A model generated the notes under the pieces. The model was not told where the DNA came from. It did no database searches and saw only the letters and a list, made by a program, of their open reading frames with translations. This document shows positions 28,084 through 36,217 of a stretch of DNA of 64,000 bases, in pieces; position 1 is the stretch's first letter, and every line of letters starts with the position of its first letter. The translations under genes were made by a program, and so were the position numbers. Source of the stretch: Catenulispora sp. GP43 (GTDB taxonomy: Bacteria; Actinomycetota; Actinomycetes; Streptomycetales; Catenulisporaceae); NCBI RefSeq assembly GCF_041260665.1, contig NZ_JBGCCT010000001.1, positions 682,001 through 746,000 on the forward strand. The letters are read 5' to 3'.

Positions 28084-28760
28084 TCCGCACCCTGGTGGTG
28101 GAGGACGATCCGGTGCTGGCCGAGGCGCACCGCGTCTACGTCGAGCGGGTCCCCGGCTTCGAGGTCGCGGACGTCGCGCGGACCGGGGCCGACGCGTTGC
28201 GGGTGCTGGCCGCGCGGGACGTGGACCTGGTGCTGCTGGACGTGTACCTGCCGGACATGACCGGGATCGACCTGTGCCGCACGCTGCGGGCCCGCGGCGA
28301 CGCCACCGACGTGATCGCGGTGACCTCGGCCCGGGATCTGGCGACGGTGCGGGCCGCAGTGTCGCTGGGGATCGTGCAGTACCTCATCAAACCGTTTCAG
28401 TTCTCGACATTCCGCGCCCGGCTGGAGACCTACGCCGACTTCCGCCGCGCCGCCGAGTCCGCCGACGCGAGCTCTGACGCGCTGCAACAGGACGAACTGG
28501 ACCGGATGCTCGACGGACTGCGGTCCCCGCGGCCGGCGCAGCTGCCCAAGGGGCTCTCGGACAGCACCCTGGCCGCGCTCGTCGGGATCCTGAAGGCGGC
28601 CTCGCCGCTGACCGCGGCCGAACTGGCCGGCCGGGCCGGGGTGAGCGCGCCGACCACGCGGCGCTATCTCGAATACCTGACAGCGCGGCGGCTGGTCTCC
28701 GGGCAGCCGCGCTACGGCGGGCCCGGGCGGCCGGAAACGGTCTACCAATGGTCGGGATGA
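28080..28760 (+). CDS. CitB/DcuR-family response regulator
   Basis: 226 residues. Receiver with EDDPVLAEAH, phospho-acceptor VLLDVYLPDMTG and lysine in IVQYLIKPFQFSTFRARLETY, all intact. The C-terminus (LAALVGILKAASPLTAAELAGRAGVSAPTTRRYLEYLTARRLV) is the winged-helix/HTH of this family, which differs from OmpR and LuxR types. GTG start overlaps the kinase stop by 4 nt, with AGGAGG upstream. It should activate the divergent dctA gene; the tandem 9-mers at 26350 are the candidate site. Confidence 0.92.
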   Translation: MIRTLVVEDDPVLAEAHRVYVERVPGFEVADVARTGADALRVLAARDVDLVLLDVYLPDMTGIDLCRTLRARGDATDVIAVTSARDLATVRAAVSLGIVQYLIKPFQFSTFRARLETYADFRRAAESADASSDALQQDELDRMLDGLRSPRPAQLPKGLSDSTLAALVGILKAASPLTAAELAGRAGVSAPTTRRYLEYLTARRLVSGQPRYGGPGRPETVYQWSG

Positions 28761-28906
28761 ACGCCCACGGAGAGCTTCGCGTGACGGTGCGCGACGACTC
28801 CGCACGGCAGTAGTCAGCGTCCATCCAAAGGCCCGTGCACCCGCGTTGACAAGCCCGTCTATCCGACGTTGAGCAAATGGTGAGCCCGGCGGCGGACAGT
28901 ATCGGT

Positions 28907-29656
28907 ATGCGAGTTCTCATCACCGGACTGGGTCGGCGGCGCAGCCGGACCCTCAGCGGCGGCCTGGCCGCGCTGGGGTTCGACGTGCTGGACGCCGCCG
29001 ACGTCACCGGGGCCGGGCCGCTGCGGCGGCTGCCGGACGTGGTGCTGCTGGAATGCGGCATCGTCGATCGCGAAGTGCTGGCGTTCTGCCGCCGGCTGCG
29101 CACCGAGCTGCAGGCCCCGATCATCGCCGTCACCCATCGCGTGGACATGAACGCGTGGCTGCGCGGCCACGACAACGGCATCGACGACTACGTGGTCCAG
29201 CCGTTCGGACTTCAGGAGTTGGCCGCGCGTCTGCGGCTGGCCGTGGCCCCACCACGACCGCCGCTGACGCCCGGACCGCCCCGCCGCATCGTCGCCGGAC
29301 CCCTGGTGGTCGCGGAGGACTCGCGGACGGTCACCGTGCACGGCCAGCGCGTCGCCCTGCGCCCGAAGGAGTACCAGCTGCTGGTGGTCCTGGCCCGGCA
29401 GGCCGGCACGGTGCTGGCCCGGGACCAGCTGATATCCCGGCTGTGGCCGGCCGGCTGGGACGGCGCGGAGCGGTCGCTGGAGGTGCACATCGCCTCGCTG
29501 CGCTCGAAGCTCGCGCTGCCCGGGATGATCGCCACGGTGCGCGGTGTGGGCTACCGGCTGGTCACGCCGGAGTCGTTCCTGCGCCTGAGTTCGGAGGCGG
29601 TGCGGCAGCTGCGGGAGGAAGCTGCGGGCCGCGAGCGGACGGTGGTGGCGGCGTAA
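28907..29656 (+). CDS. OmpR-type regulator with degenerate receiver
   Basis: 249 residues. C-terminal winged helix (~140-230) is normal: VALRPKEYQLLVVLARQAGTVL, RSLEVHIASLRSKL, VRGVGYRLV. The receiver (1-120) keeps the fold but not the chemistry: the acidic pair is missing (RVLITGLGRRRSRTL), the acceptor Asp is replaced (VVLLECGIVDRE, Glu in its place), and the conserved Lys is Gln (DDYVVQPFGLQEL). No kinase gene is adjacent. It probably acts without phosphorylation. The start at ATG 28907 fits the receiver's first strand; ATG 28877 is also open. It lies directly upstream of the Tad locus, which it might control (inference). Confidence 0.87.
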   Translation: MRVLITGLGRRRSRTLSGGLAALGFDVLDAADVTGAGPLRRLPDVVLLECGIVDREVLAFCRRLRTELQAPIIAVTHRVDMNAWLRGHDNGIDDYVVQPFGLQELAARLRLAVAPPRPPLTPGPPRRIVAGPLVVAEDSRTVTVHGQRVALRPKEYQLLVVLARQAGTVLARDQLISRLWPAGWDGAERSLEVHIASLRSKLALPGMIATVRGVGYRLVTPESFLRLSSEAVRQLREEAAGRERTVVAA

Positions 29657-29951
29657 GGGCCGTGTGAGATACATCCGGTTGAAGGGCCGTCGCGACTCGG
29701 GATACCCCCTGTCGCGGCGGCCTTTGCCACGTATAGTGACGAAGTAAATGCGGGAACTGGGAACGGACCGCGCGTGAACAGGTAAAGATCGCAAAACGCC
29801 CCTCCCCGGGGGCCCTGAAAGGCGGTTACGATAGCCGCTCGCAGGGGGATGGCGAACCGTCCATCGCCGCATCGCTTCCGGGGGGATCACGATCCTCCCC
29901 GTCTCTGCGTTCTGCGATGTGGCCTGACGTGTGTAGGCGGGGAAGACAGCT
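29657..29951 (+). promoter_or_regulatory. Promoter and structured leader region of Tad locus
   Basis: 295 bp without a gene. A good -10-like TATAGT occurs near 29733. Downstream, self-complementary segments follow: GATGG/CCATC arms around 29848-29864, then an imperfect GGGGGATC/GATCCTCCCC hairpin around 29881-29900. No riboswitch family was recognised. It ends at GTG 29952, which has GGAAG upstream. Confidence 0.45.
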
Positions 29952-30641
29952 GTGAGCAAGGACCGAACGATTCCGGGCGCCCCGGCGGCGGGTGCCGCTT
30001 TCGGAGGTGGTCGCGCGGTCGCGCCCACCCGGCTGCCCACGGCGCCGCGCGAGCGCAAGCCCGCGCTGGCGGCGCTGGCCGTGCTGCTCATCCTGGCCGG
30101 CGCGCTGGCGACGATGCTGTTGGTGACCCAGTCCGGACACCGGGTCTCGGTGGTGCGGGTCGGGAACACCTCGATCGCGGCCGGGTCGAAGCTGAGCACC
30201 GGCCAGTTCGTCGAGACCAGTGTGGCGCAGGACAACAGCATCAAGTACGTGCCGTGGAGCCAGGTCAACCAGCTTCAGGGCATGACCACCTACAACACGC
30301 TGGTCAAGGGCTCGCTGCTGACCACCGACATGCTCAACGACCAGTCGGGTACGGTCGCCGGTGCCACCCCCGGCAACACCCTGATGGGCGTCCAGATCAA
30401 ACAGGGCCACTACCCGACGCAGCAGATGTACATCGGCGACAAGTTCACGCTGTACACCGAGACCACCACGCCCGGCGCCAACGGCCAGAACGCCACCACG
30501 ACCTGGGTCCAGCTGTGCACGGTGACGCTGGTGAACCGCAACGACGCGGACACCATGACGGCGACCATCGCCGTGCCCACCGACAAGGTGCTGGCCGTGG
30601 CGAACGCCGGCGACCTGATGCTCACCAAGAGCTTCGGGTAG
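29952..30641 (+). CDS. SAF-domain protein, CpaB/RcpC-like (Tad locus)
   Basis: 229 residues. Cytoplasmic Pro/Arg-rich N-terminus, one membrane helix (~38-58, LAALAVLLILAGALATMLLV), then an extracytoplasmic SAF-type domain beginning VVRVGNTSIAAGSKLSTGQFVETSVAQ and a second sandwich (VPTDKVLAVANAGDLMLTKS). CpaB/RcpC proteins in Gram-negative Tad systems act in the periplasm with the secretin; in this monoderm it may bind the cell wall or the pilus base. It is the first gene of the Tad cluster, 13 bp before the CpaE-like ATPase. Confidence 0.82.
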   Translation: MSKDRTIPGAPAAGAAFGGGRAVAPTRLPTAPRERKPALAALAVLLILAGALATMLLVTQSGHRVSVVRVGNTSIAAGSKLSTGQFVETSVAQDNSIKYVPWSQVNQLQGMTTYNTLVKGSLLTTDMLNDQSGTVAGATPGNTLMGVQIKQGHYPTQQMYIGDKFTLYTETTTPGANGQNATTTWVQLCTVTLVNRNDADTMTATIAVPTDKVLAVANAGDLMLTKSFG

Positions 30642-30654
30642 GGCAGCACACCTC

Positions 30655-32142
30655 ATGTCCCTGATAGTCCTGGCCTCCGACAAGGGCTCCCCCGGCGTCA
30701 CCACGACCGCGGTGGCGCTGGCCGGCGTCTGGCCGCGCCGCGCCATCCTGGCCGAGTGCGACCCCTCCGGCGGCGACCTGGTCTACCGCGCCCCGGCCGA
30801 GAGCGGCGCGCCGCTGAACCCGAACATCGGCATGCTGTCGCTGGCCACCACGGCCCGCCACGGCCTGTCCGCGCACCAGCTCGAGCAGCACATCCAGCGC
30901 ATGCACGGCGGCCTGGAGCTGGTGGTCGGCCTGGCCACCGGCGACCAGTCGGCGGGCCTGACCGGCCTGTGGCCGGCGCTGGGCCGCGCCTTCGACTCGC
31001 TGCCGGACACCGACGTGATCGCCGACTGCGGCCGCGTCGACGCCACCGGCCCGGCCCTGGAACTGATGGCGGCGGCCTCCCTGGTGGTGCTGATCGCGCG
31101 CACCTCGGCGGAGCAGATCGCGCACGTCCGCGACCGGGCGCTGTCGCTGCTCCAGCGTGTCGGCGGCGGCACCGCGGCGGCCGGCGGAGGCCTCGGCGTG
31201 CCGATCGGCGTGGTGCTGATCGTCGACCCGAAGCAGCGCACCAGGGTCACGGCGCAGGTGGACGAACTGCTGCGGAACAGCGGCCTGCCGGTGAAGGTGA
31301 TCGGCACCATCGCCGACGACCCGGACGGCGCGGACCTGATCAACGGCCGCGGACGCGGACGCCTGGACCGCACCCTGCTGATCCGCTCGACGCGCGAGGT
31401 GGCGCTGGACTTGTCGCGCGATTACGGGACTCCTTCGCAGGGGCCCGCGATGGGCGACGGCCGGCCGATGCCGCAGCAGCCGGCGGCCGGCAGAGGACCG
31501 ATGCCGCAGCAGCAATACGCGGCGCCGCCGATGCAGCAGCCGGGTACGCCGCCGCGGCCGCAGCAGCCGATGACCGGCGCTGGGCCGATGCCTCAGCAGC
31601 AATATGCTGCGCCGCCGATGCAGCAGCCGACCGCGCCGCCAAGGCCGCCGCAGGCTGCACCGCCGATGCAGCAGCAGTCTGCGCCCGGCATGGCGGATCC
31701 GATCGCGAACCCGCAGCCGCAGCCCCAGCCGCAGCAGCCCGCACCGCCGACCATGGCCGATCCGCTCGCGCAGCAGCCCGCGCCGCCGCCGATGACCGAT
31801 CCGCTGCCGCAGCACCACATACCGGCGTCCCCGGCCGCGCCCGCCAATGGCTACCCGCCCCCGGCGCAGGACCTCGGCACCCCCCAGGATCCCGGCACCG
31901 CGAAGCAGCCCATGTTCCGCCGCACCGCACAGCCGCAGCCCACCGTCTGGCCCGGCGAACAGCCCCCGGCCCCGGCGCCGTCGGCGCACGAGGGCTTCAC
32001 CTCCGTCACCCTCGGCGGCGGCCCGGACCCCCGCGGCGCCCTGCCGTACCGGGACGGCGAGCTGGACCGGCTCCCGCCGCGCGACGAGATCGCGCCCGGC
32101 CGCGGCGGCCACCGCGCCGGGCCGCCGCAGGGGGACGAATGA
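30655..32142 (+). CDS. CpaE/MinD-like ATPase with Pro/Gln-rich tail
   Basis: 495 residues. Residues 1-~255 are a MinD/ParA-type domain: VLASDKGSPGVTTTAVALAG, AECDPSGGDLVYR and VIADCGRVDATG. The nucleotide loop keeps the early (signature) Lys of the deviant Walker A motif, but the usual GKT is GVT. Residues ~260-495 are disordered and rich in Pro/Gln, with a near-exact repeat GPMPQQQYAAPPMQQP. CpaE homologs localise the Tad machine. The stop overlaps the cpaF start (ATGA). The missing second lysine raises doubt about full ATP hydrolysis. Confidence 0.85.
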   Translation: MSLIVLASDKGSPGVTTTAVALAGVWPRRAILAECDPSGGDLVYRAPAESGAPLNPNIGMLSLATTARHGLSAHQLEQHIQRMHGGLELVVGLATGDQSAGLTGLWPALGRAFDSLPDTDVIADCGRVDATGPALELMAAASLVVLIARTSAEQIAHVRDRALSLLQRVGGGTAAAGGGLGVPIGVVLIVDPKQRTRVTAQVDELLRNSGLPVKVIGTIADDPDGADLINGRGRGRLDRTLLIRSTREVALDLSRDYGTPSQGPAMGDGRPMPQQPAAGRGPMPQQQYAAPPMQQPGTPPRPQQPMTGAGPMPQQQYAAPPMQQPTAPPRPPQAAPPMQQQSAPGMADPIANPQPQPQPQQPAPPTMADPLAQQPAPPPMTDPLPQHHIPASPAAPANGYPPPAQDLGTPQDPGTAKQPMFRRTAQPQPTVWPGEQPPAPAPSAHEGFTSVTLGGGPDPRGALPYRDGELDRLPPRDEIAPGRGGHRAGPPQGDE

Positions 32143-33467
32143 TGACGCCGATCGACCACGGGCTCGTCAAGCGGCTGCGCCAGGAGGTCGGCGACCGGCT
32201 GGCCGAGCAGCGCCGGGCCGACCAGGCCTCGCGGCTGCCCCCGATGACCGGCGAGGACGAGCGGCAGTACGCGCGGGCGCTGGTGGCGCAGGCGCTGGAG
32301 GACCACGCTCGGGCCGAGATCACCTACGGCCGCACGCCGCCGAACGCCATGGAGGAGGAGGCGCTGGCGGCCGCGGTGCACGCCGCGCTCTACGGCGTCG
32401 GGCGGTTGCAGCCGCTGCTGGACGACCCGGACATCGAGAACATCGACATCAACGGGTGCGACCGGGTCTTCCTCGGCTACGCCGACGGCCGGGAGGCCAC
32501 CGGCGAGCCGGTCGCGGACAACGACGAGGAGCTCATCGAGCTCATCCAGGTGCTCGGCGCCTACTCCGGCCTGTCCTCGCGGCCGTTCGACACCGCGAAC
32601 CCGCAGCTGGACCTGCGGCTGCCGGACGGGTCCCGGCTCTCGGCGGTCATGGACGTCACCCAGCGCCCCGCGCTGTCGATCCGGCGGGCCCGGCTGGGCA
32701 AGGTGTTCCTGCGGGACCTGGAGGCCAACGGGACCGTGCTGCCGGAGCTCGCCGCGTTCCTGCGCGCGGCCGTCACGGCGCGCAAGAACATCATGATCGC
32801 CGGGTCCACCAACGCCGGGAAGACCACGCTGCTGCGCGCGCTGGCCAACGAGATCCCCGGCCACGAGCGCCTGATCACCGTCGAGCGGGCGCTGGAGCTG
32901 GGCCTGGACCAGTTCCCCGAGCTGCATCCGAACGTCGTGGCCTTCGAGGAGCGGCTGCCGAACTCCGAGGGCCACGGCGCGGTGTCGATGGCCGAGCTGG
33001 TGCGCCGCAGCCTGCGCATGAACCCCTCGCGGGTGATCGTCGGCGAGGTGCTGGGCGACGAGATCGTCACCATGCTCAACGCCATGTCCCAGGGCAACGA
33101 CGGCTCGCTGAGCACCATCCACGCGAATTCCTCGCTGGAGGTCTTCAACCGCGTCTCGACCTACGCCCTGCAATCGCGCGAGCGGCTGCCGGTCGAGGCC
33201 AGCCAGATGCTGATCGCCGGCGCCATCAACTTCGTGGTCTTCATCACCCGCCGCAACGCCTACCACCACGGCGGCACGCTGCAGCGCATGGTGACCTCGG
33301 TCCGCGAGGTGAACGGCATCGACGGCCGTGTGCTGTCCTCCGAGATCTTCGCCGAGGGCCCGGACGGCCGCGCGGTCGCGCACGCCCCGATCGCCTGCAT
33401 GGAGGACCTCGCACAGGTCGGATACGCCGGCCCCACGCAAACCCACCACGCCCCGGGATGGAGGTGA
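32139..33467 (+). CDS. cpaF: Tad pilus assembly/secretion ATPase CpaF (TadA)
   Basis: 442 residues, type II/IV secretion ATPase. N-terminal all-alpha region, then ENIDINGCDRVFLGY, LPDGSRLSAV, Walker A GSTNAGKTTLLRAL, the Asp/Glu box ITVERALELG, Walker B MNPSRVIVGEVLGDE and the His box GNDGSLSTIHANSS. It powers pilus extension and retraction at the inner membrane face. ATG start overlaps the CpaE stop and follows GGGGG. TadB and TadC genes follow directly. Confidence 0.95.
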   Translation: MMTPIDHGLVKRLRQEVGDRLAEQRRADQASRLPPMTGEDERQYARALVAQALEDHARAEITYGRTPPNAMEEEALAAAVHAALYGVGRLQPLLDDPDIENIDINGCDRVFLGYADGREATGEPVADNDEELIELIQVLGAYSGLSSRPFDTANPQLDLRLPDGSRLSAVMDVTQRPALSIRRARLGKVFLRDLEANGTVLPELAAFLRAAVTARKNIMIAGSTNAGKTTLLRALANEIPGHERLITVERALELGLDQFPELHPNVVAFEERLPNSEGHGAVSMAELVRRSLRMNPSRVIVGEVLGDEIVTMLNAMSQGNDGSLSTIHANSSLEVFNRVSTYALQSRERLPVEASQMLIAGAINFVVFITRRNAYHHGGTLQRMVTSVREVNGIDGRVLSSEIFAEGPDGRAVAHAPIACMEDLAQVGYAGPTQTHHAPGWR

Positions 33468-33474
33468 GGCCCGG

Positions 33475-34383
33475 ATGGACACAGCGGTCTTCAATCCGGC
33501 CACCTTCGCCGCGCTCGGCATCGGCGCGGGCGTCGGCGCCGCCGTGGCGCTGCTGATCGCGGCGGTCCGGGGCTTCCCGGCCAAGCCGGAGGAGCCCGCC
33601 GCGCGCAGCGTCGGCGACATCATCAAGTTCCTGTCGACGCGCGGTGCCGTCGCGGTCGTGGTCGGCGCGCTGGTGCTGGCCGCGACCCGCTGGCCGACCG
33701 CCGCGATCGCCTCGGGCATCCTGGTCTTCTTCTGGAACCAGCTGTTCGGCGGGCTGGCCGCCGAACGCGCCGCGCTGGCCCGGGTCGAGGCGCTGGCCGG
33801 CTGGACCGAGAGCCTGCGCGACACCATCGCCGGCGCGGTCGGCCTGGAGCAGGCGATCCCGGCCACCGCCCGCGCCGCCTCACCGGCGATCCGCGAGAAC
33901 CTGCACACCCTGGTGGACCGGCTGCGCGCCCGCATGCCCATGCCGCAGGCGCTGGAGTACTTCGCCGACGACATGGACGACGCCTCCGCCGACCTGGTCA
34001 TCGCCGCGCTGATCCTGAACGCCCGGCTGCGCGGCCCGGGCCTGCGCGAGGTGCTCGGGGCGCTCGCGCAGTCCTCGCGTGAGGAGGTCGACATGCGCCA
34101 GCGCGTCATGGCCCAGCGCAGCTCGACCCGGCGCAGCGTGCAGATCGTGGTCGGGGTGTCGGTCGCGGTGGTGCTGGGGCTGGCGGTCTTCAACAAGTCC
34201 TTCGTGCAGCCCTACAGCACGGCCACCGGCCAGCTGGTGCTGCTGGCGGTGATCGCGCTGTTCGCCGCCGGGTTCTACTGGCTGCGCCGGCTGTCCTCGA
34301 TCCAGACTCCCGCCCGGTTCCTGCAGCGCGCCCGGACCGTGCCGGCGCAGGTCCCCGACCAGCGAGGCGGTGATCCGCGATGA
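33475..34383 (+). CDS. TadB-like inner membrane protein
   Basis: 302 residues with paired N-terminal helices (~10-28, ~50-85), a GspF-type cytoplasmic domain (GWTESLRDTIAGAVGLEQAIPATARAA ... ADLVIAALILNARLRGPGLREVLGALAQSSREEVDMRQRV) and two C-terminal helices. Start at ATG 33475 with GGAGGTGA 7 nt upstream. TadB and TadC form the membrane platform driven by CpaF. Its stop overlaps tadC by 4 nt. Confidence 0.9.
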   Translation: MDTAVFNPATFAALGIGAGVGAAVALLIAAVRGFPAKPEEPAARSVGDIIKFLSTRGAVAVVVGALVLAATRWPTAAIASGILVFFWNQLFGGLAAERAALARVEALAGWTESLRDTIAGAVGLEQAIPATARAASPAIRENLHTLVDRLRARMPMPQALEYFADDMDDASADLVIAALILNARLRGPGLREVLGALAQSSREEVDMRQRVMAQRSSTRRSVQIVVGVSVAVVLGLAVFNKSFVQPYSTATGQLVLLAVIALFAAGFYWLRRLSSIQTPARFLQRARTVPAQVPDQRGGDPR

Positions 34384-35294
34384 CGTACGAGGTACTGGCC
34401 GGCGCGCTGGCCGGCCTGGGGCTCTTCCTGCTCATCAGGGCCCTGATCCCGAGCCGGCCGGACCCGATGGCCGCGGTGGCCCGCATCGACGCGCTGCGCC
34501 AGCACAGCTCGCTGGCCCCGTCCGCCGAGCAGGCCCCGCCCAAGGGCCTGGCCAAGCTGCGCCAGGACCTGGGCGCCTCGGTGAACGACTTCTACATCCG
34601 CCAGGGCTGGCAGATCCGCTCGCTGCGCGCGGACCTGGCGATCCTGGACCGCTCGGTGGAGCAGTTCCTGGCCACCAAGCTGCTGCTGGCGGCGCTGGGC
34701 GTCGTCTTCGGCCCGTTCGTCTTCGCCGCCTTCTACATCATCGGGCTGCATCTGACGCCGACCATCCCGGTCTGGCTGGCGCTGCTGTTCGGCGTCGTCT
34801 TCTTCCTGCTGCCGGACCTGGAGGTGAAGGGCCAGGCCGCGGAGAAGCGCCGCGACTTCCGCCGGGTGCTCGGCGCCTACCTGGACCTGGTCGCGATGAA
34901 CCTGGCCGGCGGGCGCGGCCTGCCCGAGGCGCTGATGGCGGCGGCCGAGGTCTCCGACGGCTGGGCGCTGCGCCGGATCCGCGACGCGCTCACCGACGCC
35001 CGGGTCACCGGCGTCTCGCAGTGGAACGCGCTGTCCCACCTCGGCGAGGCCCTGGACATCGACGAGCTCAAGGACCTGGGCGCCGCGCTGGCGCTGGTCG
35101 CCGAGGACGGCGCGAAGGTCCGCGAGTCGCTGGCCGCGCGCGCCGAGACGATGCGGCACCGGGAGCTGTCCGAGATCGAGGGCGCGGCCGGCGCGAAGTC
35201 GCAGTCCATGCTCGTGGCGCAGATGCTGCTGTGCGCGGGCTTCATGATTTTCCTCCTGTACCCGGCGATGGCCCGGGTCATGGGCTCTATCTAG
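34380..35294 (+). CDS. TadC-like inner membrane protein
   Basis: 304 residues. Helix 1 (~4-22), two central helices (~98-145), a GspF-type domain (RRVLGAYLDLVAMNLAGGRGLPEALMAAAEVSDGWALRRIRDAL) and a C-terminal helix after a conserved MRHRELSEIEGAAGAKSQSM. ATG overlaps the TadB stop. Second half of the pilus platform. Confidence 0.9.
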   Translation: MTYEVLAGALAGLGLFLLIRALIPSRPDPMAAVARIDALRQHSSLAPSAEQAPPKGLAKLRQDLGASVNDFYIRQGWQIRSLRADLAILDRSVEQFLATKLLLAALGVVFGPFVFAAFYIIGLHLTPTIPVWLALLFGVVFFLLPDLEVKGQAAEKRRDFRRVLGAYLDLVAMNLAGGRGLPEALMAAAEVSDGWALRRIRDALTDARVTGVSQWNALSHLGEALDIDELKDLGAALALVAEDGAKVRESLAARAETMRHRELSEIEGAAGAKSQSMLVAQMLLCAGFMIFLLYPAMARVMGSI

Positions 35295-35305
35295 GAGACG
35301 CAGAG

Positions 35306-35713
35306 ATGAAGGCTCAGGTCATCACCACCGAGTACACCGACCTCTACCCGGTCCAGGCGTGGCAGCACGTCGTCGCGGCTTCGCAGGACTCTGTTACCGG
35401 GGTCGGCGCCGGGGACGCGGCCGACGGCACCGCGCCCGGGGCCGCCGCGCCGCGCAAGGCCCGCGACCGCGGCGCGTCCGCCGTCGAGTGGGTCATCATC
35501 ACCGGCATCGTGGTCGCGATCGTGGCCGGAGTGGGCGTGATCATCAGCCAGGCCATCTCCAACAAGGCCAAGAGCGCCTGCACCCAGATCAACGACGCCG
35601 GAAACGGCACGACGGCCGGAGCCACCGGCGGCGGGAACGGCGGCACCACCGGCACCACCACCGGTACCACCGGCGGCACCACCGGCGGCACCACCGGCGG
35701 CAGCTGCGGCTGA
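35306..35713 (+). CDS. Flp-type pilin with long leader and Thr/Gly tail
   Basis: 135 residues. Prepilin motif at residues ~53-62, RDRG-ASAVEW: cleavage is expected after Gly56, with the required Glu at +5. The hydrophobic pilin core follows (VIITGIVVAIVAGVGVIISQAI), then a short loop and a ~35-residue tail of Gly/Thr repeats ending SCG. The 56-residue leader is longer than the usual one, and Trp replaces the Tyr often found after the Glu. AGGAG 8 nt upstream of the ATG. This is the likely major pilin because it directly follows tadC. Confidence 0.85.
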   Translation: MKAQVITTEYTDLYPVQAWQHVVAASQDSVTGVGAGDAADGTAPGAAAPRKARDRGASAVEWVIITGIVVAIVAGVGVIISQAISNKAKSACTQINDAGNGTTAGATGGGNGGTTGTTTGTTGGTTGGTTGGSCG

Positions 35714-35722
35714 GTCAGGGAC

Positions 35723-36217
35723 ATGACAGACGGGGTGAAGGACGGGACGGAGTCGCGCGGCGGACGATCGCTGCGCGACGACCGCGGCATGACCGCGATC
35801 GAGTTCGTCATCCTCACCCCGCTGCTGTTCCTGATGCTGATGCTGACGGTGCAGTTCGCGCTGTACCTGTTCGCCAAGCAGGCGGCGACGGCGGCGGTCC
35901 AGGAAGGCGCCCGCAAAGCCCGCGAGGAGGCGGCCGCGGGCACGCTGCCGCAGGACTGCGACGCCCCGACCGCCCCCTGGCAGCAGGACGCGGTGAACAC
36001 CGCCATCCGGCAATCGCAGATCCTCGGCGGGCAGCTGCTTCTCACCCCGACGGCGACGACCAGCTTCACCGCGGACCCGAATCTGAACGCCGACTGCAAG
36101 ATCTCGCTGGTGCGGGTGGATCTGCACTCGAACGTGCCCTCCGTCTTCCCCGGCTTCGGCCTGGCGATCGACGTGCACGCCGGCGGTCCCGTGGAGCAGC
36201 CGGTGAGGCACCCGTGA
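35723..36217 (+). CDS. TadE-like pseudopilin
   Basis: 164 residues. DDRG-MTAIEFVILTPLLFLMLMLTVQFALYLFAKQAATAAVQEGARKA is the TadE signature: Gly22 before the cleavage site, Glu at +5, one helix, then the conserved region where new residues face outside. The C-terminal ~90 residues form a small extracytoplasmic domain with two Cys. It lies 9 bp after the pilin gene and its stop overlaps the next gene (GTGA). Confidence 0.9.
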   Translation: MTDGVKDGTESRGGRSLRDDRGMTAIEFVILTPLLFLMLMLTVQFALYLFAKQAATAAVQEGARKAREEAAAGTLPQDCDAPTAPWQQDAVNTAIRQSQILGGQLLLTPTATTSFTADPNLNADCKISLVRVDLHSNVPSVFPGFGLAIDVHAGGPVEQPVRHP

